From Pelecanus crispus (lineage: Eukaryota; Chordata; Aves; Pelecaniformes; Pelecanidae): a stretch of 64,000 nucleotides of DNA. Under the pieces are notes generated by a model. The model worked only from the letters and a program-made list of their open reading frames with translations, ran no database searches and was not told the origin of the DNA. This document shows, piece after piece, positions 1-13,300 of this stretch (positions are counted from its first letter, which is position 1; the number at the start of each line of letters is the position of its first letter). The stretch covers positions 127,764,309 to 127,828,308 of the forward strand of contig NC_134643.1 in assembly GCF_030463565.1 (NCBI RefSeq), in the 5' to 3' direction. The translations under genes were made by a program, and so were the position numbers.

Positions 1-3000
1 CTCCATGGTCTGTGCAGTGATTGTGAAAAACTTTACTGCTTTAGTCTGCAAGCACGAAGGGGAAAAAAGATTATGCACACTATTAGAACTATAATTATTA
101 GATGCTACAGTAAAACTGGACAATCTTCAAAATTACTAAAACACCCAGTTACTTCAAAAAACAACAGAAAATAGTAGGTATGCACGAAGCGACACGTTTG
201 ACCCTCTAATATTCGAAACAATTACCTCAGAAGAAAATGGGAAACTACTCAATGCTACATTTATTTATAAATCTAAACCATTGCGTATTTACCTCCTAAA
301 CCCACAATAATATATATCAAACAGCAGAATTAAAGCTTATTTTCAAAAGTAAGGATGTTATCTCTTTGCTTTGCAATAGCTGTACCAGGTGTTTCACATT
401 TACCTGGGTTACTACAGCAGCTTTTGTCAAAACCCTATTCAGCTGAAGACTGGAGAGCACCCTGACATCATGACTTGACATGAATTTCCTAAGAAAACCA
501 ATGAAATACCCAGAAAAAAAAGCAGAATTTGACCAGATCCTAACAGGATTCATTAATTGCTCAATACAGGATGACAAACAACAGGCTAGGTAGAAGTTCT
601 TTAAAAAAGGAAATGGAGGTCTGTCCTGGGTCACAGGTTGAATTTAAGTCAGCAACGTCATGTGAAAAAGATGATCATCACGCCTGAGCGTACAACAGGA
701 GTACAGCCCGTAATTATGTTACACAATCATATCCCCTCAGCTGGAATACTGTTCCATTTTGGGGTATCTCAGCTGAGGAAGTAGCCACCTGGTACAAAGC
801 TCAGGGCAGGCCAAAGAGCCTGCTCAGGGGTTCAGACAGAGCCCACAAAGACGGACAGAAAACTGTTTCTGTTTATTAATAATTCTGACCCATAAAACAT
901 GGCTGGAACACTATTTCACACAGAGGATGATGGTAATAGCATAGCAGAGAGCATGTAATGCCAGGTTTCCGGGTGTCTTCAATAATTTTGCCAGTTGTTT
1001 CATGAAGCAGCTGAAACTTTTAGTCTTTCCTGGTAGCAACCCAATGGGACAGCCCAAGAAATGCCTGAGCTTTTATTCATTTTGCAAAGTGACTGAAAAT
1101 TTTAGTAGTTTTTCAAAACTGCTTTCACAATATGTGGAAAGCTACTGGTAACATTTATTTGTTCCTCCACTGCTGCACATTCACCACATCAAAGATGTAC
1201 AGTTCCTGTGGGGTGACTCCAGCAACAGGGCATAAAAAGCAGGGTCAGACAATACTCAGTATCTTCACAAATGGTACTGTGGTCCCAGAATAACAGGAAT
1301 GAAAGGATCGTGGGGAAAGAGAATGGAAAAAAGTGCACTTCTGCATGTGCTGGAATATAGACACCACACCTCAAAGATGGCAGTTTTAACATTATGTTAT
1401 GCAGTGACTATAGCTCAAGAAGCAGAGGGCCTGAGAGAAAATGGAGAGCCTGCTATAGCAGACTAGTATAAGCTATTATGAAAATATGTATTCACATGAG
1501 AACATAATAGGGCACTAAGCAAACCAAGTAGTTGGTATGCTGCACAGAAAACAAGCAAAATATTGTGTGCCAGTCTCTTGAGGTGCCGCTGGTGTCCTCC
1601 CTGCTGAACCTTCTTTTCAAATAGCTATTAATTAACTAGCCATGAGGTCTGAGGAGCTGCAGCAGAGACCAATCAGGTTTATAAATAGCAAACATTACGT
1701 ACTCTCTGTAGTCTCTTATTAGCTTGACAGTATTTTCATGGGACTGAAGAATGTCTCACCCACAGACATTGAGATAAGGACAGCTCTGAGAGCAGCCATT
1801 AAGGTGCTTGAGCTCAGATAGTGCAGAGAACCCTTTGCTGTCCAAATAACTCCTGTGTGAAAATATCAGCTAATGTGCAAAACTGCTGCCATAAAATATA
1901 AAGCCATTTGTCACCACAGCAGATAACTGAAGAAGCAGACCACCCTGTAGGATCCAAAATTTCTCAAGTTGGAGCAAGCCTTGATGTTGTTCTGAAATCA
2001 AACCTTCAGTTTGCACTTGCACGCGAGAGCTCCGTCATGTGGATATCTGGTTGCAGTTTTTTGAAAGACATCTAAAACAATCTCATGGGAATTAATTTAC
2101 TTTTTTGGCACATGCAAGTAGGCATCCTTGAAAATTCTCCCTCATGCTGCTTCTCTGGATGTTTCTTCAAGTTCTCTCTAGAAACGTTACGCATGAACAG
2201 AAACAGTAGGCATCTCTCCCCCACTGCCTTGAAAACTACTTGTGTTACATTTCAAATTTGCTCCTCGAGTTTTGACTTTCCCAACCCGTATGGACACAAA
2301 CGGTATATTAGTCCCAAACAACATGAAACTGTATGAAAGACCTACTTCTGTATCTGTGCAAAGACTGAAAAAAGCTTGAGCATTGTTCCCTAAGGCATGC
2401 AATGATTTTGAACTGATGCCACCCTCCCCACATGTTTAAATATGAGCAACTGTTTCAAAGCACTCTTGATGTTTTTATACATTTCTGTAGTTCATAGCAC
2501 CTTCTCAGGGGAGGGAGGGAAGATGCTACAAGCCGTATGACTTGTCCAAAAATAACGCAAACCAAAAACTTTGTATGACAAATCTCCATCATCCTTTAAT
2601 AACCTGACTCATTGCCAGTTGTAATCTGTGGTTGATGCAATGCCATACAATCTGTTTATGTTTTTCCTAGTAGTCTTGATACAAACCGAAGCACATTTCT
2701 TACCGTCTTATGTGCACCATCACAAGAAAATGATGCCCAAAAATGTTGCTATGACCTTCACCAGAAGTATAGCAGTTCAATGGGCTCTCATGACTGCTGG
2801 GAATTACTATAGAAGCAGCATTTTGCATTTCAAACAAATCTAGAAACAGAAGTATTGCATCTTCATAGTTGGGCTTTTTACCCTTATACAAATCATCAGG
2901 TAACAGTTTTGGTTTTACCTAATTCTACTTAATTTTGATACTTAAGACTGCTTTCAACAAGGCTTCTACTAATTTTACTCTCATCTTGTAGAAATATGGT

Positions 3001-4232
3001 CATTTTCATCACTGAGAGCATTTTGTTTGTGGGCAACATACCATTTCAATACTGTTTCACAAGTCAAATAACAAAGGCTAGTCACTAAATATTGTCAACT
3101 CTTATAGTTACAAACTGTTCTGAAAATACAGAATGTAATTTTATACTGGTTTTGTTGCTATGTGGGGGCTTTGTAGTGCCCACCTGCCTTTTTTTTTTTT
3201 TTTAAATTTTAACTGCTTTATACAGTGTTTTTACAGACTTTTTTCCTTAGTAACTGCTGCTGCTTGAATCCTGAATCATAAGAAGTTATCATCAAAAGGT
3301 ATCACTGTACAGCTTTCTAATATTCAATATAAAGTTATAATTGTATTTCGGTGCACCCAAACTGGAAAACTTCTTACAAACACACTAGTTTACCACTTAC
3401 TATAATGAACTAATTCTATTCACTCAGCTGTTCATCATGCTGCTGAAAAATCAAGCCAGAAGAAACCGTGGCATCAGTTCACTCAGATTAAATACAACAA
3501 TTCCTTCTCATGTTGGCTGTGACAAGACTGAAAATCATACTTTTATCAGGCCTATTCCTCTGATCCCTTCTAATTCCATCAGCTGCACTTGGCAGTGAAA
3601 CTATGTTAGTTGTAATATTACTACTGTCTTTAACTGTTGTTGGTTTGGGTTTGGGTTTTTTTTGTTTGTTTGTTTGTTTTTTTTCAAAATAAGCTACCTG
3701 TCCATGTTTAACATTGAAGATTTAATAAGATTCACTAGCAGCTAGGCTCTCTACATTTCCAAGAGTCACGCAAGTATTAAGGCAGCACAAAGATTGAAAG
3801 AAGTTGAGAATTGATGGATCTATCTTCCTTCTATGGAAATAGCTCCTCCAAGCTCTCTACAGGCATTGGAGCTGCTGCATGTGCCCAGGAATTATTTTCT
3901 TCTTCTGTTAGCTTGCAAAGATATTTACATTGTGCTAGCTGTAGCCTTGCTTCCAGTTTGACTGTGTGTGGTAGAAATCAGATAATCCTTGTTTGGTAAC
4001 ATAAGAATTAATTACTGCATTTATTCCCAGCCTGCTTCAAAACACTGTATAGTTCCAACACTTCTTAAATGAGAATGGATGGTTCCCAAAGAATAAACAA
4101 TTCAGAAAACATTTTTGCTGTCCAATTAGTTTCTGAAATATATCCTTATACTAAAGTGTGTGACAGAGCAAGTTCCTCATTTAAAAGGCCTAACAGCATT
4201 ACCACCGATAAGTATTCACCTGCCGTACTTAC
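1..4232 (-). other. HSF2BP intron 4, partial (no further coding exon seen)
   Basis: AT-rich intronic DNA running off the left edge. I see no HSF2BP exon in it. It has short T and TTTG runs near 3190 and 3660-3690 and a possible degraded CR1 piece near 735-870 (listed separately). Short open frames here look like chance. Confidence 0.7.
735..870 (+). repeat. Possible ancient CR1 LINE fragment
   Basis: The words CTGGAATACTGTTCCATTTTGG and, further on, AGCCCACAAAGACG resemble, in the right order, the end of the CR1 reverse-transcriptase frame (compare 35840-35865, CTGGAATACTGTGTCCAGTTT). The surrounding bases are too diverged to fix the borders. Tentative. Confidence 0.33.
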
Positions 4233-4382
4233 TCCTCCTAGAATGGTTTTAACAGCTTCCTCATTGCTAGATACACCCCACAACAAGGTGCACACCGCTG
4301 CACCCATTTCTGTGCAATACTCTGCTTGCTGCAGGAGCTGCTGCTTGGCCTCATTCAGCTGCTGGCGGAGGTCTAGTTTCTC
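4233..4382 (-). CDS. HSF2BP: HSF2BP coding exon 4 (start of the armadillo-like region)
   Basis: A 150-base phase 0 exon (residues 98-147) with a TTTCAG acceptor and GTAAGT donor. The peptide reads EKLDLRQQLNEAKQQLLQQA, then the near-invariant EYCTEMGAA and LLWGVSS, ending ILGG. In human the next residues are DKALKFF, which I do not find further left in this window, so this is the last visible coding exon. Confidence 0.95.
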
Positions 4383-7300
4383 CTGAAATAGCGTAAGGAA
4401 ATTTTGGTTGCATTTCATATCAGCCAAAACAAGCTTCTAGGCTAAGGGACAGAACAAGAAACAACATGGCCATATATGAAAGGGGGAGAGGGGTGCGGCA
4501 AACTCATAGCAGTTGCAGATACATACCTTCTCTCCTGAGCTATAGCTAAGTAGCAAGTCCGCCGTGGAGGCTGACAGTAACCAGAAGCCTGTCCGCAAGG
4601 TCAGACCGAGTGACCCACCGAGACTGAGTGGCACCTAAAGAAGTCTGATAGGAGAGTCTGCTCCTCCTAAGCAAACAGCTACACGTCTCTTCAAGAGAGA
4701 AGAGATTTCAGCATCAGAGGTCAACCTTTCCAGACACCTTACAAGAGATACTGGAAACACCTTATAGGAAGGGAGGGTTGTTTTGTTTTTCAAAACAGAC
4801 TTTGCCTTAGCCAACATGGTAGAGTTGCTGGATATCTAGGATAAATACTGCTGTCTCTTCCAACTTTTTTCTACTGGCATATTCCTGATCAGCAGTGGCA
4901 AAGTAAGACAGAGTGCCTGGAAAAACACACCTAAGGTTTGAAGTTTGGAGGGCCTTTCATACCAAGAAAGCCCAGGCACCATCGTGCATCCATCATCTAA
5001 GTGAGCTGCTCAGTGGTCCTTGCCACAAAGCATAAAGACAGAACAGAGCAATCCAATACGACCAGGACACTATTTCAATTTGGCAGTACTTTTCTCCAAT
5101 CACATGGGAAGTTGGCCAGAAAAGTATCACGAGATTAGGTATGATTCTAGGTCTTACTGGCTTCCTACCAACTGTCACAGGGGTAGCGAAGCTGCTGCAC
5201 TTCTCAGCTTAGAGCGAGTGTGAACAGTGAGATCAAGGCAGGGGTACCACAGCCTGTGGTCTCTCAGAGTGGGTGGGGGCTCCCTCCTAACTCTGAGTGG
5301 GATGGTATTAGACAGTGCTGCAGGGAAAGATAAAGGCCAGTCAAGAAAAATGTTAACTCAAGTATTAAAAAGTGTTGGGGGGGGCGTTGCACAGGGGAGA
5401 GAATCACAGATCACACGATGTCAAAAGAACAGAAGGATCTTGCTCTGCCTATTTGGTGGAATGTTCAGATTCACCACAGAAAGCACCCTCCTCAGCCCAG
5501 CCTCCCCTGTGTGTTTAGCTATCAGGATGAAGTATGGGGAAATGAGAAGGAATCTTTTCTACGTTAATTTTGAAAGCAAGTAAATAGAACAAAACTTCAA
5601 CCATGTATTCCCATAAAATTTTAAAGTAAGTATCTTGTCATTTTAGGGGTTCACCTCAATGTTTTGTGTTGAGGGTTTGGAAAGAATAGAATTGTAAATT
5701 CATCTGAAAATTTATATAATATCATATCAACCAGTACAAAGCTGCTTGTTCTCCGTCATCAATTACCTACCTACCTTCCTGTATCACACCTGACAGCCTG
5801 ATTTGCATTGCTTTATCATGCTGCTAATGGCACACACAGGCTAGGATTTGTAAAGTTCAAGTTAAATTTATCAAGCAGATTTCTGTGCATATTTACTCTC
5901 TAGAGTCTCTTCTACCTTATAGTTTAATACATGCAAAAGACTGACACTTGCTGCTGATTCGCTAGGCATAGAAGTCCCAGGAAAAGTCTCTTGTTTCTTA
6001 ATACTTTGATCATTTTTAGGCAAGTTAGCCAGATTTTATCTTTTACATAACTCAGTGCCAGACCTATCAGCTTTTCTGCCACCATGTGCATCAACAAAAT
6101 GCCCACAGGCATCTTCCTAACCCCTATATTGTCCCTGTCCTTTTCCACGCTGTCCTTGTCTTAGGAAAATGTATCTTTTAATATATTTTCTTTGCATTTT
6201 GCATTTGGATGCTAATACTGAATAGTAAGACATAAAACACTCTAATACCGAAGCTAGATCCTCCAACAAGGATGCAAAGCCGGCACAAGAAATGCCAGAA
6301 TTTTTAATAGATCAAAAGCAACATCAGAACAAAGATACGAAGCAAGGAAAACAAAATAGTACATTCAAGAGCCAGGAAAATAAACTGAACCTGCAAAAGC
6401 AAACAACCTAGCTGGAAGCAACACTCCTGAGAGTTCACATCACAAAGCAATCACTGTGCTATGCAACACCACCATCTTCAGGAAAGGGTCAAGGCACAAG
6501 AATATAGCAGTGCTTAAGTACATAACTATGAAAAGACAGACAAAGAAGACATTAGCCTCTTAGAATAGCATGTGCACTTCAAGTTTTGCCCAGGATCGGA
6601 AAGCTCAGCAATCCCCTAACCAGTCATACAGCGTTGCACAGAAATTTTGGAATGCAAAATGTTGATTTATGATCCCCTAAGAAAAGGACACTGCTCAACT
6701 AGAAAATGCATTTATTTTATGTTTCAGTGAATCATTTCCTTTTCCTTCAGAAGATAAATATGTAGAAAATAATTCAGAAACTATATGCAAGGATGCCTAT
6801 AGCAGAACAGCAACCAAATGAAAAACAGCATGCAAAGTGACTAACAGGAACAAAAATCACGCATATACATACACCATCTTCTTTTACCCTGAAGAGCTAA
6901 AGGATGTCACAACGTACATAAGCACAATTCACTTGGACAAATAGACCTTTGTGTCATATACCAGAAGCCATTTAGACAACCAGTGTATACTGCACAAGAG
7001 GAAAGATATGAAGAGAAGAGCTTTGATCAGGAACACCAAGACAACAACTAGTCTTAGTAAACTATCCATGCTTTAAGTAAAACTTTCATCCAAAAGAAAT
7101 TGCAAACCTAAACCTGTCATTTATTTTGTAATATTAACAAGAATAAAGGGTGGAATTTATATCTATATTAACTTAGAATTAATATCTAAAGCAGCAACAT
7201 TAAATCTTACAGACATTTCATCCTGGATGCTTATACAACTAAAGACCTGGGAGCACAGCAAAACTAACCATGTAGCTATCGCTGAACTGCAATAGCTATC

Positions 7301-10300
7301 CCAGAAAATACTTATTTTGAAATAAAGAATATCCAGACAGACAACTATTCCATGATACTTTACATTCATACCAAACTTCATTCCGGAATGACTTGTCCAC
7401 ACAGATGTGCCCTAAAACTGCGTGTCTGAACTCTTCATTTATTCCTTTTCAAAAATGAAATAACTTCTGTAGACTCATCTCTCTTTGTGCAATCCCAAGG
7501 CTGGCAGATGTTAACTCAAGAACCCCAACAAAGTGAGCTTCTGCTGACTACTGAGGATAGCTATCAGCTCCAAGGAAGCAAACCTTTGCAGCAAATAATC
7601 ACAACTGATTCTCACACCTCTCAGAAATTAAGCTGCTAGTCTGTATGATCCTGTTTGAACCACAATGGCTTCACAGAAGACCCACAGTCTGAGAAGTCAC
7701 GGTCATTGCTATTCCTTCATTGTTAAGGATCTCCCCTCTCATAATCACTAAATACAATATTGACAGAGCAAAAGGAGCCCTGTAATTGTTCTTTGACTCA
7801 CAGCTGTACATGGCAATTGGATCAATAGGTGCATTGAGAGAGACTGTTAAAACTAAACAAAGGTACACAGCTTACAGCAAGCCAAAAAGAGAGGCTGGTT
7901 TCATTTTGTACGTTGCTTACATTATCTTCTATTGCCCTCTTTGAAAATACATTATAGTTACATTAAATTCAAAAGAACTGATTCTGCGAAGGACCTTTTG
8001 ATGCCAGCTACACCACAACCTTCCCAAATACCCAATGTTTTACTTCAAGATGTTAATATAAACAAAATGCTAATGGTTGACTTTGAACTTTACATACACC
8101 AAAATGAAACCTGCCAAGAAGCTCATAATGCAACCCCATACAACTGCACCTTACACAGTATGGAAGTTGAGAGATCTATGCAGTTATGTAAGAATTATGT
8201 ACCTAAGTGGGAGACTGGCTGTCAGTTGGTACCTCTATTTGTACACACTGAATACTTTTTGGTATTGCATCATATTATATTTTGTCTAGTTATAATACTG
8301 ACCCTTTTGTCTAAAAATATCACCGTGAAAAAAAACCATCAGTTATGAACTTATAGGTAAGTAATTTACTCATCATCTGACTACACAAAAAGAAAACCCA
8401 GATTCTTCAGGCTGAGGATGTATTTTGTGACATGAACATGAAAAACTGATCATTACTGCTTTTGTTATTAAAACCCAAGCATACAGATAGCAATATTCTG
8501 ACAGCAAATCTACCTTCTTCTCTCTCATGCAATCTGCCTGGGCTGTTTCCAGACGGGCTCTGAAGTGTTCACAATCCATTTTCAGCTGCTCTATTTCCTC
8601 CTCCTTTTTCTCCATGACTGTCATAGGATAAATCAGATAAACGAAGTAATAAGTCATGACAAACAGGCTTGCACTAAAGAAAAAAGAATCCACCAAGTGC
8701 AACTTTAATGAGGTGCTTTAACTATTTGCTTGTGTTACATCACCTCCTCGTGGCTAAACTGGTATATCGCAATTTGCCACATTTCAACAGTTCTTACAGG
8801 AAATTAAATGAACATGATGTTTCTGATTTAAGACAGGGAAAGATGGAAAGAATCACATCTAGCTGTTAAATACTGTGTGCTGATGAGATACCATTCTGAA
8901 ACTGAGCTCCAGCTCTTTAGGGAAATTTAAAAATTTACTCAGTTTTCTACTTGTGTTTGTTTGTTTGTTTTCATGATGGTTTTCATGTCTGGTATCTTTG
9001 AAATTCAGGGAGCATGGTGAAAATCTAAGAAAAATAATACCAAGATCAGTCAAAAGTAAGTGTCTCAATATACAATCTACAAATTATATGCATAGTAAGA
9101 ACAAAATGCTACTACTCCAAACATTTTAAATTCATGTTTATAAAGCACTCTAAGACATTATAAACTAATTAAGCATTATGTCAGTGCAAGCAAATTTTAC
9201 GATTCCCTTAAAAAATTAATCTCTGATGCTATCAGAAATACATTCCAATTTAGAGGCTTTATTTTAGTGAATGGAAATCAAGTTTAAAGTATTGTATTTC
9301 ACAATCATGATACCTGTTTTAAAAAATTCACTTTGAAGGGTATTTTTAACAATTGTGTATTGTGTTTAACTTTAAAAAAAACACAGTTCTGGATGCTTAG
9401 TATTTATACTGAAAATAGGAAACACATTTAAGTAATTCCAAAAAGTAATGTCCGAATAGCATCTGCTGTAATTTTGGTTAGCTTAAAAAACAAGTTACAC
9501 CCCACTTCGAGCACCATACCCTTGGTCATGAGAGTATGGTTTACAGCTTAACACACTTCAAATACTTCCCCTTACATGTGGTCAATATTTTTGAATGTAT
9601 TTACCAGAGAGCATATCAAATTTAACCATAAAAAGATAACATCATTAAAAAAACCAAACCCAGTCCTTATTACCCAAAGAGCTTGGATTCTGGCATTTTA
9701 TTTAGTAATTCCACATTATTGGAAATAAATTCCTTTCTTTTTTGTTCCTAATTGACAAAATGTTATCATCTCAAATATACACACATTGCTTTGAGTAGCA
9801 CATATAAAAGATAATCTAGCCCCAAACAGCTTTTCTAAAGAGGTGTAACGTATTTCCACTCAGCCCTTGCATGATTCTAAGCCATCAACACTAAGACTTT
9901 TTAACAGAAACCAAAGAGGCAAGGCAAAGGTCCACTCCTAGAAAATATACATGTGCAAGGCATGCTCTCTGAGGATACAATTCTTTTCAACCTACAATCC
10001 AAAGGAAAAGAATGAAGGGGGGAAAGGAAAAGAATGAAGGGGGGAAAGGAAAAGAATGAAGGGGGGAAAGGAAAAGAATGAAGGGGGGAAAGGAAAAGAA
10101 TGAAGGGGGGAAAGGATTCATTGAGTTTTTGAGGAATAACTCTGGTCAGTGGCAGGAAAGTTTCTTTCCTTCCGTCAAGTCAAGAAAATTCAGCCCCATG
10201 CACCTATTACTGTGTGGGTGTGAGTCTTAAGCACTTGACAGCAAGACATCTTGAGCACGAGTAGGGCATGCTCTGCTTATCAATAGCAGACCAAAAACCT

Positions 10301-13300
10301 GTTTATCCCTGCCAGGTAAGTACAGCCAGTGAAAATCTCTCTCACTGCAAGGAAACAAGCTCTCCTGAATGAGAAGAATCACTTCCAGCTTTTGAGAGGA
10401 TGGATCCACCCTGAACCCAGCATCAGCACAGCCAGCAGACACACATAGATGCCACATCCTTCAACGGTCCTGGAACCAAATCAGAGCCAGGAGAAGGGGA
10501 ATAATATTAACTACTGAGTGTTAATACAATGCTACCTGTATTTTTTTAAGTCCTCCAGATAAAAGAAGGATGCGTCAACCTCCTCTAAGGTATCATAATG
10601 TTTTACGTCGGGGGGCGGGTAAAGATCAGAAGCTGCTGAAAAGAGACCTACTTCTAGCTGTGCCTTGTTTGTGGAAACTCCCTGTTATGCCCAGTCAGCT
10701 CTCCCAGCTGTGCATGCCTTTGCTCTGAAGAGAATTCAAGGTTGCATGCACCAGTCCTGACACTTGACAGCCTCTTGACACACAGCAGCAGAATGAGCAG
10801 CAGACATTTTACTGACACCGAAGACTGCAGCTGCGCTGCTCACTCCTGCACACCGTGGTCCTGAGCAGCACACAGGGAAACCCAACAGTTTTTCCTACTG
10901 GCTCCAAGACCCAGCCCCTGGTAAGAAAGTTCCTCCCCTCTTGATACTAAAATCTTGAGGCTCAGACTGTCTACCTTCACCAAGTGAACAAGCAGCTTTC
11001 ACTATCAACTTGGATGAGCAAAAAAATGTGAAATGGCATCCTTACACAAACTGAAAATGCATAACTTTACTACTGCAGTGGTAAATCAGACTCTGGGAAG
11101 AAGTGGCATTTGCCCCCGAGATAGACAGCAGACTCAACAGCAGAACAAGGCATTGGACACAACAAAACAAGACGAGACGTGAGGTGGACTCATTCTCATC
11201 CATGCTATAGGTCACATCAGGAGATTTTATGGACTAGAGATCTAATTTCAAAGCTCTGGGAGGTGGAAAACCAAGTACAATTACAATGAATGCCAACAAG
11301 TGATGGAATTCCAATTCTACTGATCCAAATGCTAGATCAATGTTAAATGCAATTTTTAACATTTCCCTGGTGGACTGAGTTTCACTAAACATATGCATAA
11401 TAATTCAGAAAATTTGCTGGAGCTATTTTTCTAAGATTCCTGGAGCCAAATACTCTCTCTGAGGAAGGTAGTAAGAACAAAATGGACCTTTCTTTTTAAA
11501 ATGAACAATTACCCTGGCAAAAGCCTTAGTGAAGACCCTGACACCAGCCCAAAAAGTAGGTGTTGGCTGCATTGACCATTGTCAGCTCAGATCTGATACC
11601 ACCTATGGGATGCTCCCATAGTAAATGGGTATCCTATTGACCTGTATATACAAGTGAAACATGCAAAGGTCTCCTTGAGGAGCATGAGAACCTGCTAACC
11701 TCTTCAGGATTACAATACTTAGAAAACTGCAACATCTGATGGAAGCACAGAGAGATGTAAAAATCATCCATTAGGCTTCTGTAAGAACAACATGAAAAAG
11801 ACATCTCCAGTAGCTGCCAGGGCTCCTGTAAGTTTCATGTGCCAACACCAAGAGACTGTATTTAGTAAACAGCACCAAAGAGCTCACTATTCTGAGAGTG
11901 AAGACTGCTTGTGTCCCTGTGATGTCCAACCCTTTGTGAACTGTATGCTCCAAAGCCTCCTTTCAGGCTGCCTTATTGCATGCTGCAGAGGTAGGAGCAG
12001 ATTGGAGCAGCAAAAAATCACCACTTGACTTGTCCAGCTGTAGGGGCAAACAATGGCAAGAGCCTGAATAAATATTTAAACGACCTCATTAAATGCAAGA
12101 GAAATCTCCACTGCAGGGATATACTCAAGTGCATTCAAAGGCTGACTCAGCTTCAGGTACTCCTCCAAAGGACCCAGAGAATGCTGGCCAGACAGCAGAA
12201 CATTTGAAAGGAAGTCTTAAAATCCCCATGTTGATGCCACAAACCTGCTGCTGGAAGGCCCTGACAGTGTCTCCTTGATGCCTGGCACAAGGAACGCAAG
12301 AAGGATCAGCGAGAGAGATCTTGAGACTGAGCACTGATAAAAGTAGGTAAAGCAAGGATCTGCCTAGTTGAGGATAGGATCTTAAACACTTAATGCAACT
12401 GGAAACAGTCCTTGATGCCTTGCAATAGCACAAAGAGAACATTTCCAGATCCTACGTCACTTCTTGTGACACGGATGACGTCTCGACTTGCAGCAGGAGA
12501 GATGGTACAGTCTTCTCATCTCTGTTAGGATTCGATGGCATGGAAGAATCTTTCTGGAGTGGATCATCGAGGCAGCTGCAAGCTCTGCCCAAGTATACTA
12601 CCTGGTATCAGAGACAGGCCTTGAGGCTCTATCTTACTCTTTCTTAGCTAGCTGTTGCAAACTAATTTTCAATTAATCACTTGATATTCTCAAAGAGATA
12701 CGCTCTCTATAGTCTGTCTCAGTACTTGTCCTGTGTCTTTTCAGACAAAACCAATTCCTAAGAGAACAGGTGAATTATACTGCTGCCTGTAAGGTACAGG
12801 CTAGGGATGGAGCTGACTCAGATTTGGTTCTGATGGCACGTTGGGAGTGATGCAATTGTTGAAAAAATAATGCACAGAGAATCATAACACTGAAAAACTG
12901 GACTTTGGGGACAGCAGTAAAAAGACTTTTATAACAGAGAGTCTTCAAGGTTGGGGTTTTTTTTATTATTAATGTTTATGGCAATACAAGCTAAAAAACA
13001 AGACAGGCTAAATACATCGATATTCTCTCTTCCTTTAAATTTAACTTTTTATTGACAGCCATTTACCATGGTTTTTTGCTGTGCATCTAAAATGCCATTT
13101 TGAAAAACAGGATGCTTTCGCCTCTTCTCAAAGGCAAATCACTTTTTTCCTGATACAGCTTCCCTTAGTGCCTGAACTAAGTATCTTTTTATCCACAGTA
13201 AAATACTTTTGAAGACTAATTTGACATGTCTAATTATTTCTAATGCAGTTTGTAATTTTCTTCATTACAAACACATTAATTTACTAAGGCAGTCATTGAA

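Noticed and set aside
1-4232. Search for HSF2BP coding exon 5 (DKALKFF...)
   Set aside because: No matching minus-strand coding sequence seen; presumably beyond the left edge.
7932-8348. 138-codon plus-strand open frame in HSF2BP intron 3
   Set aside because: No recognisable domain, antisense to an intron, and AT-rich; chance length is plausible.
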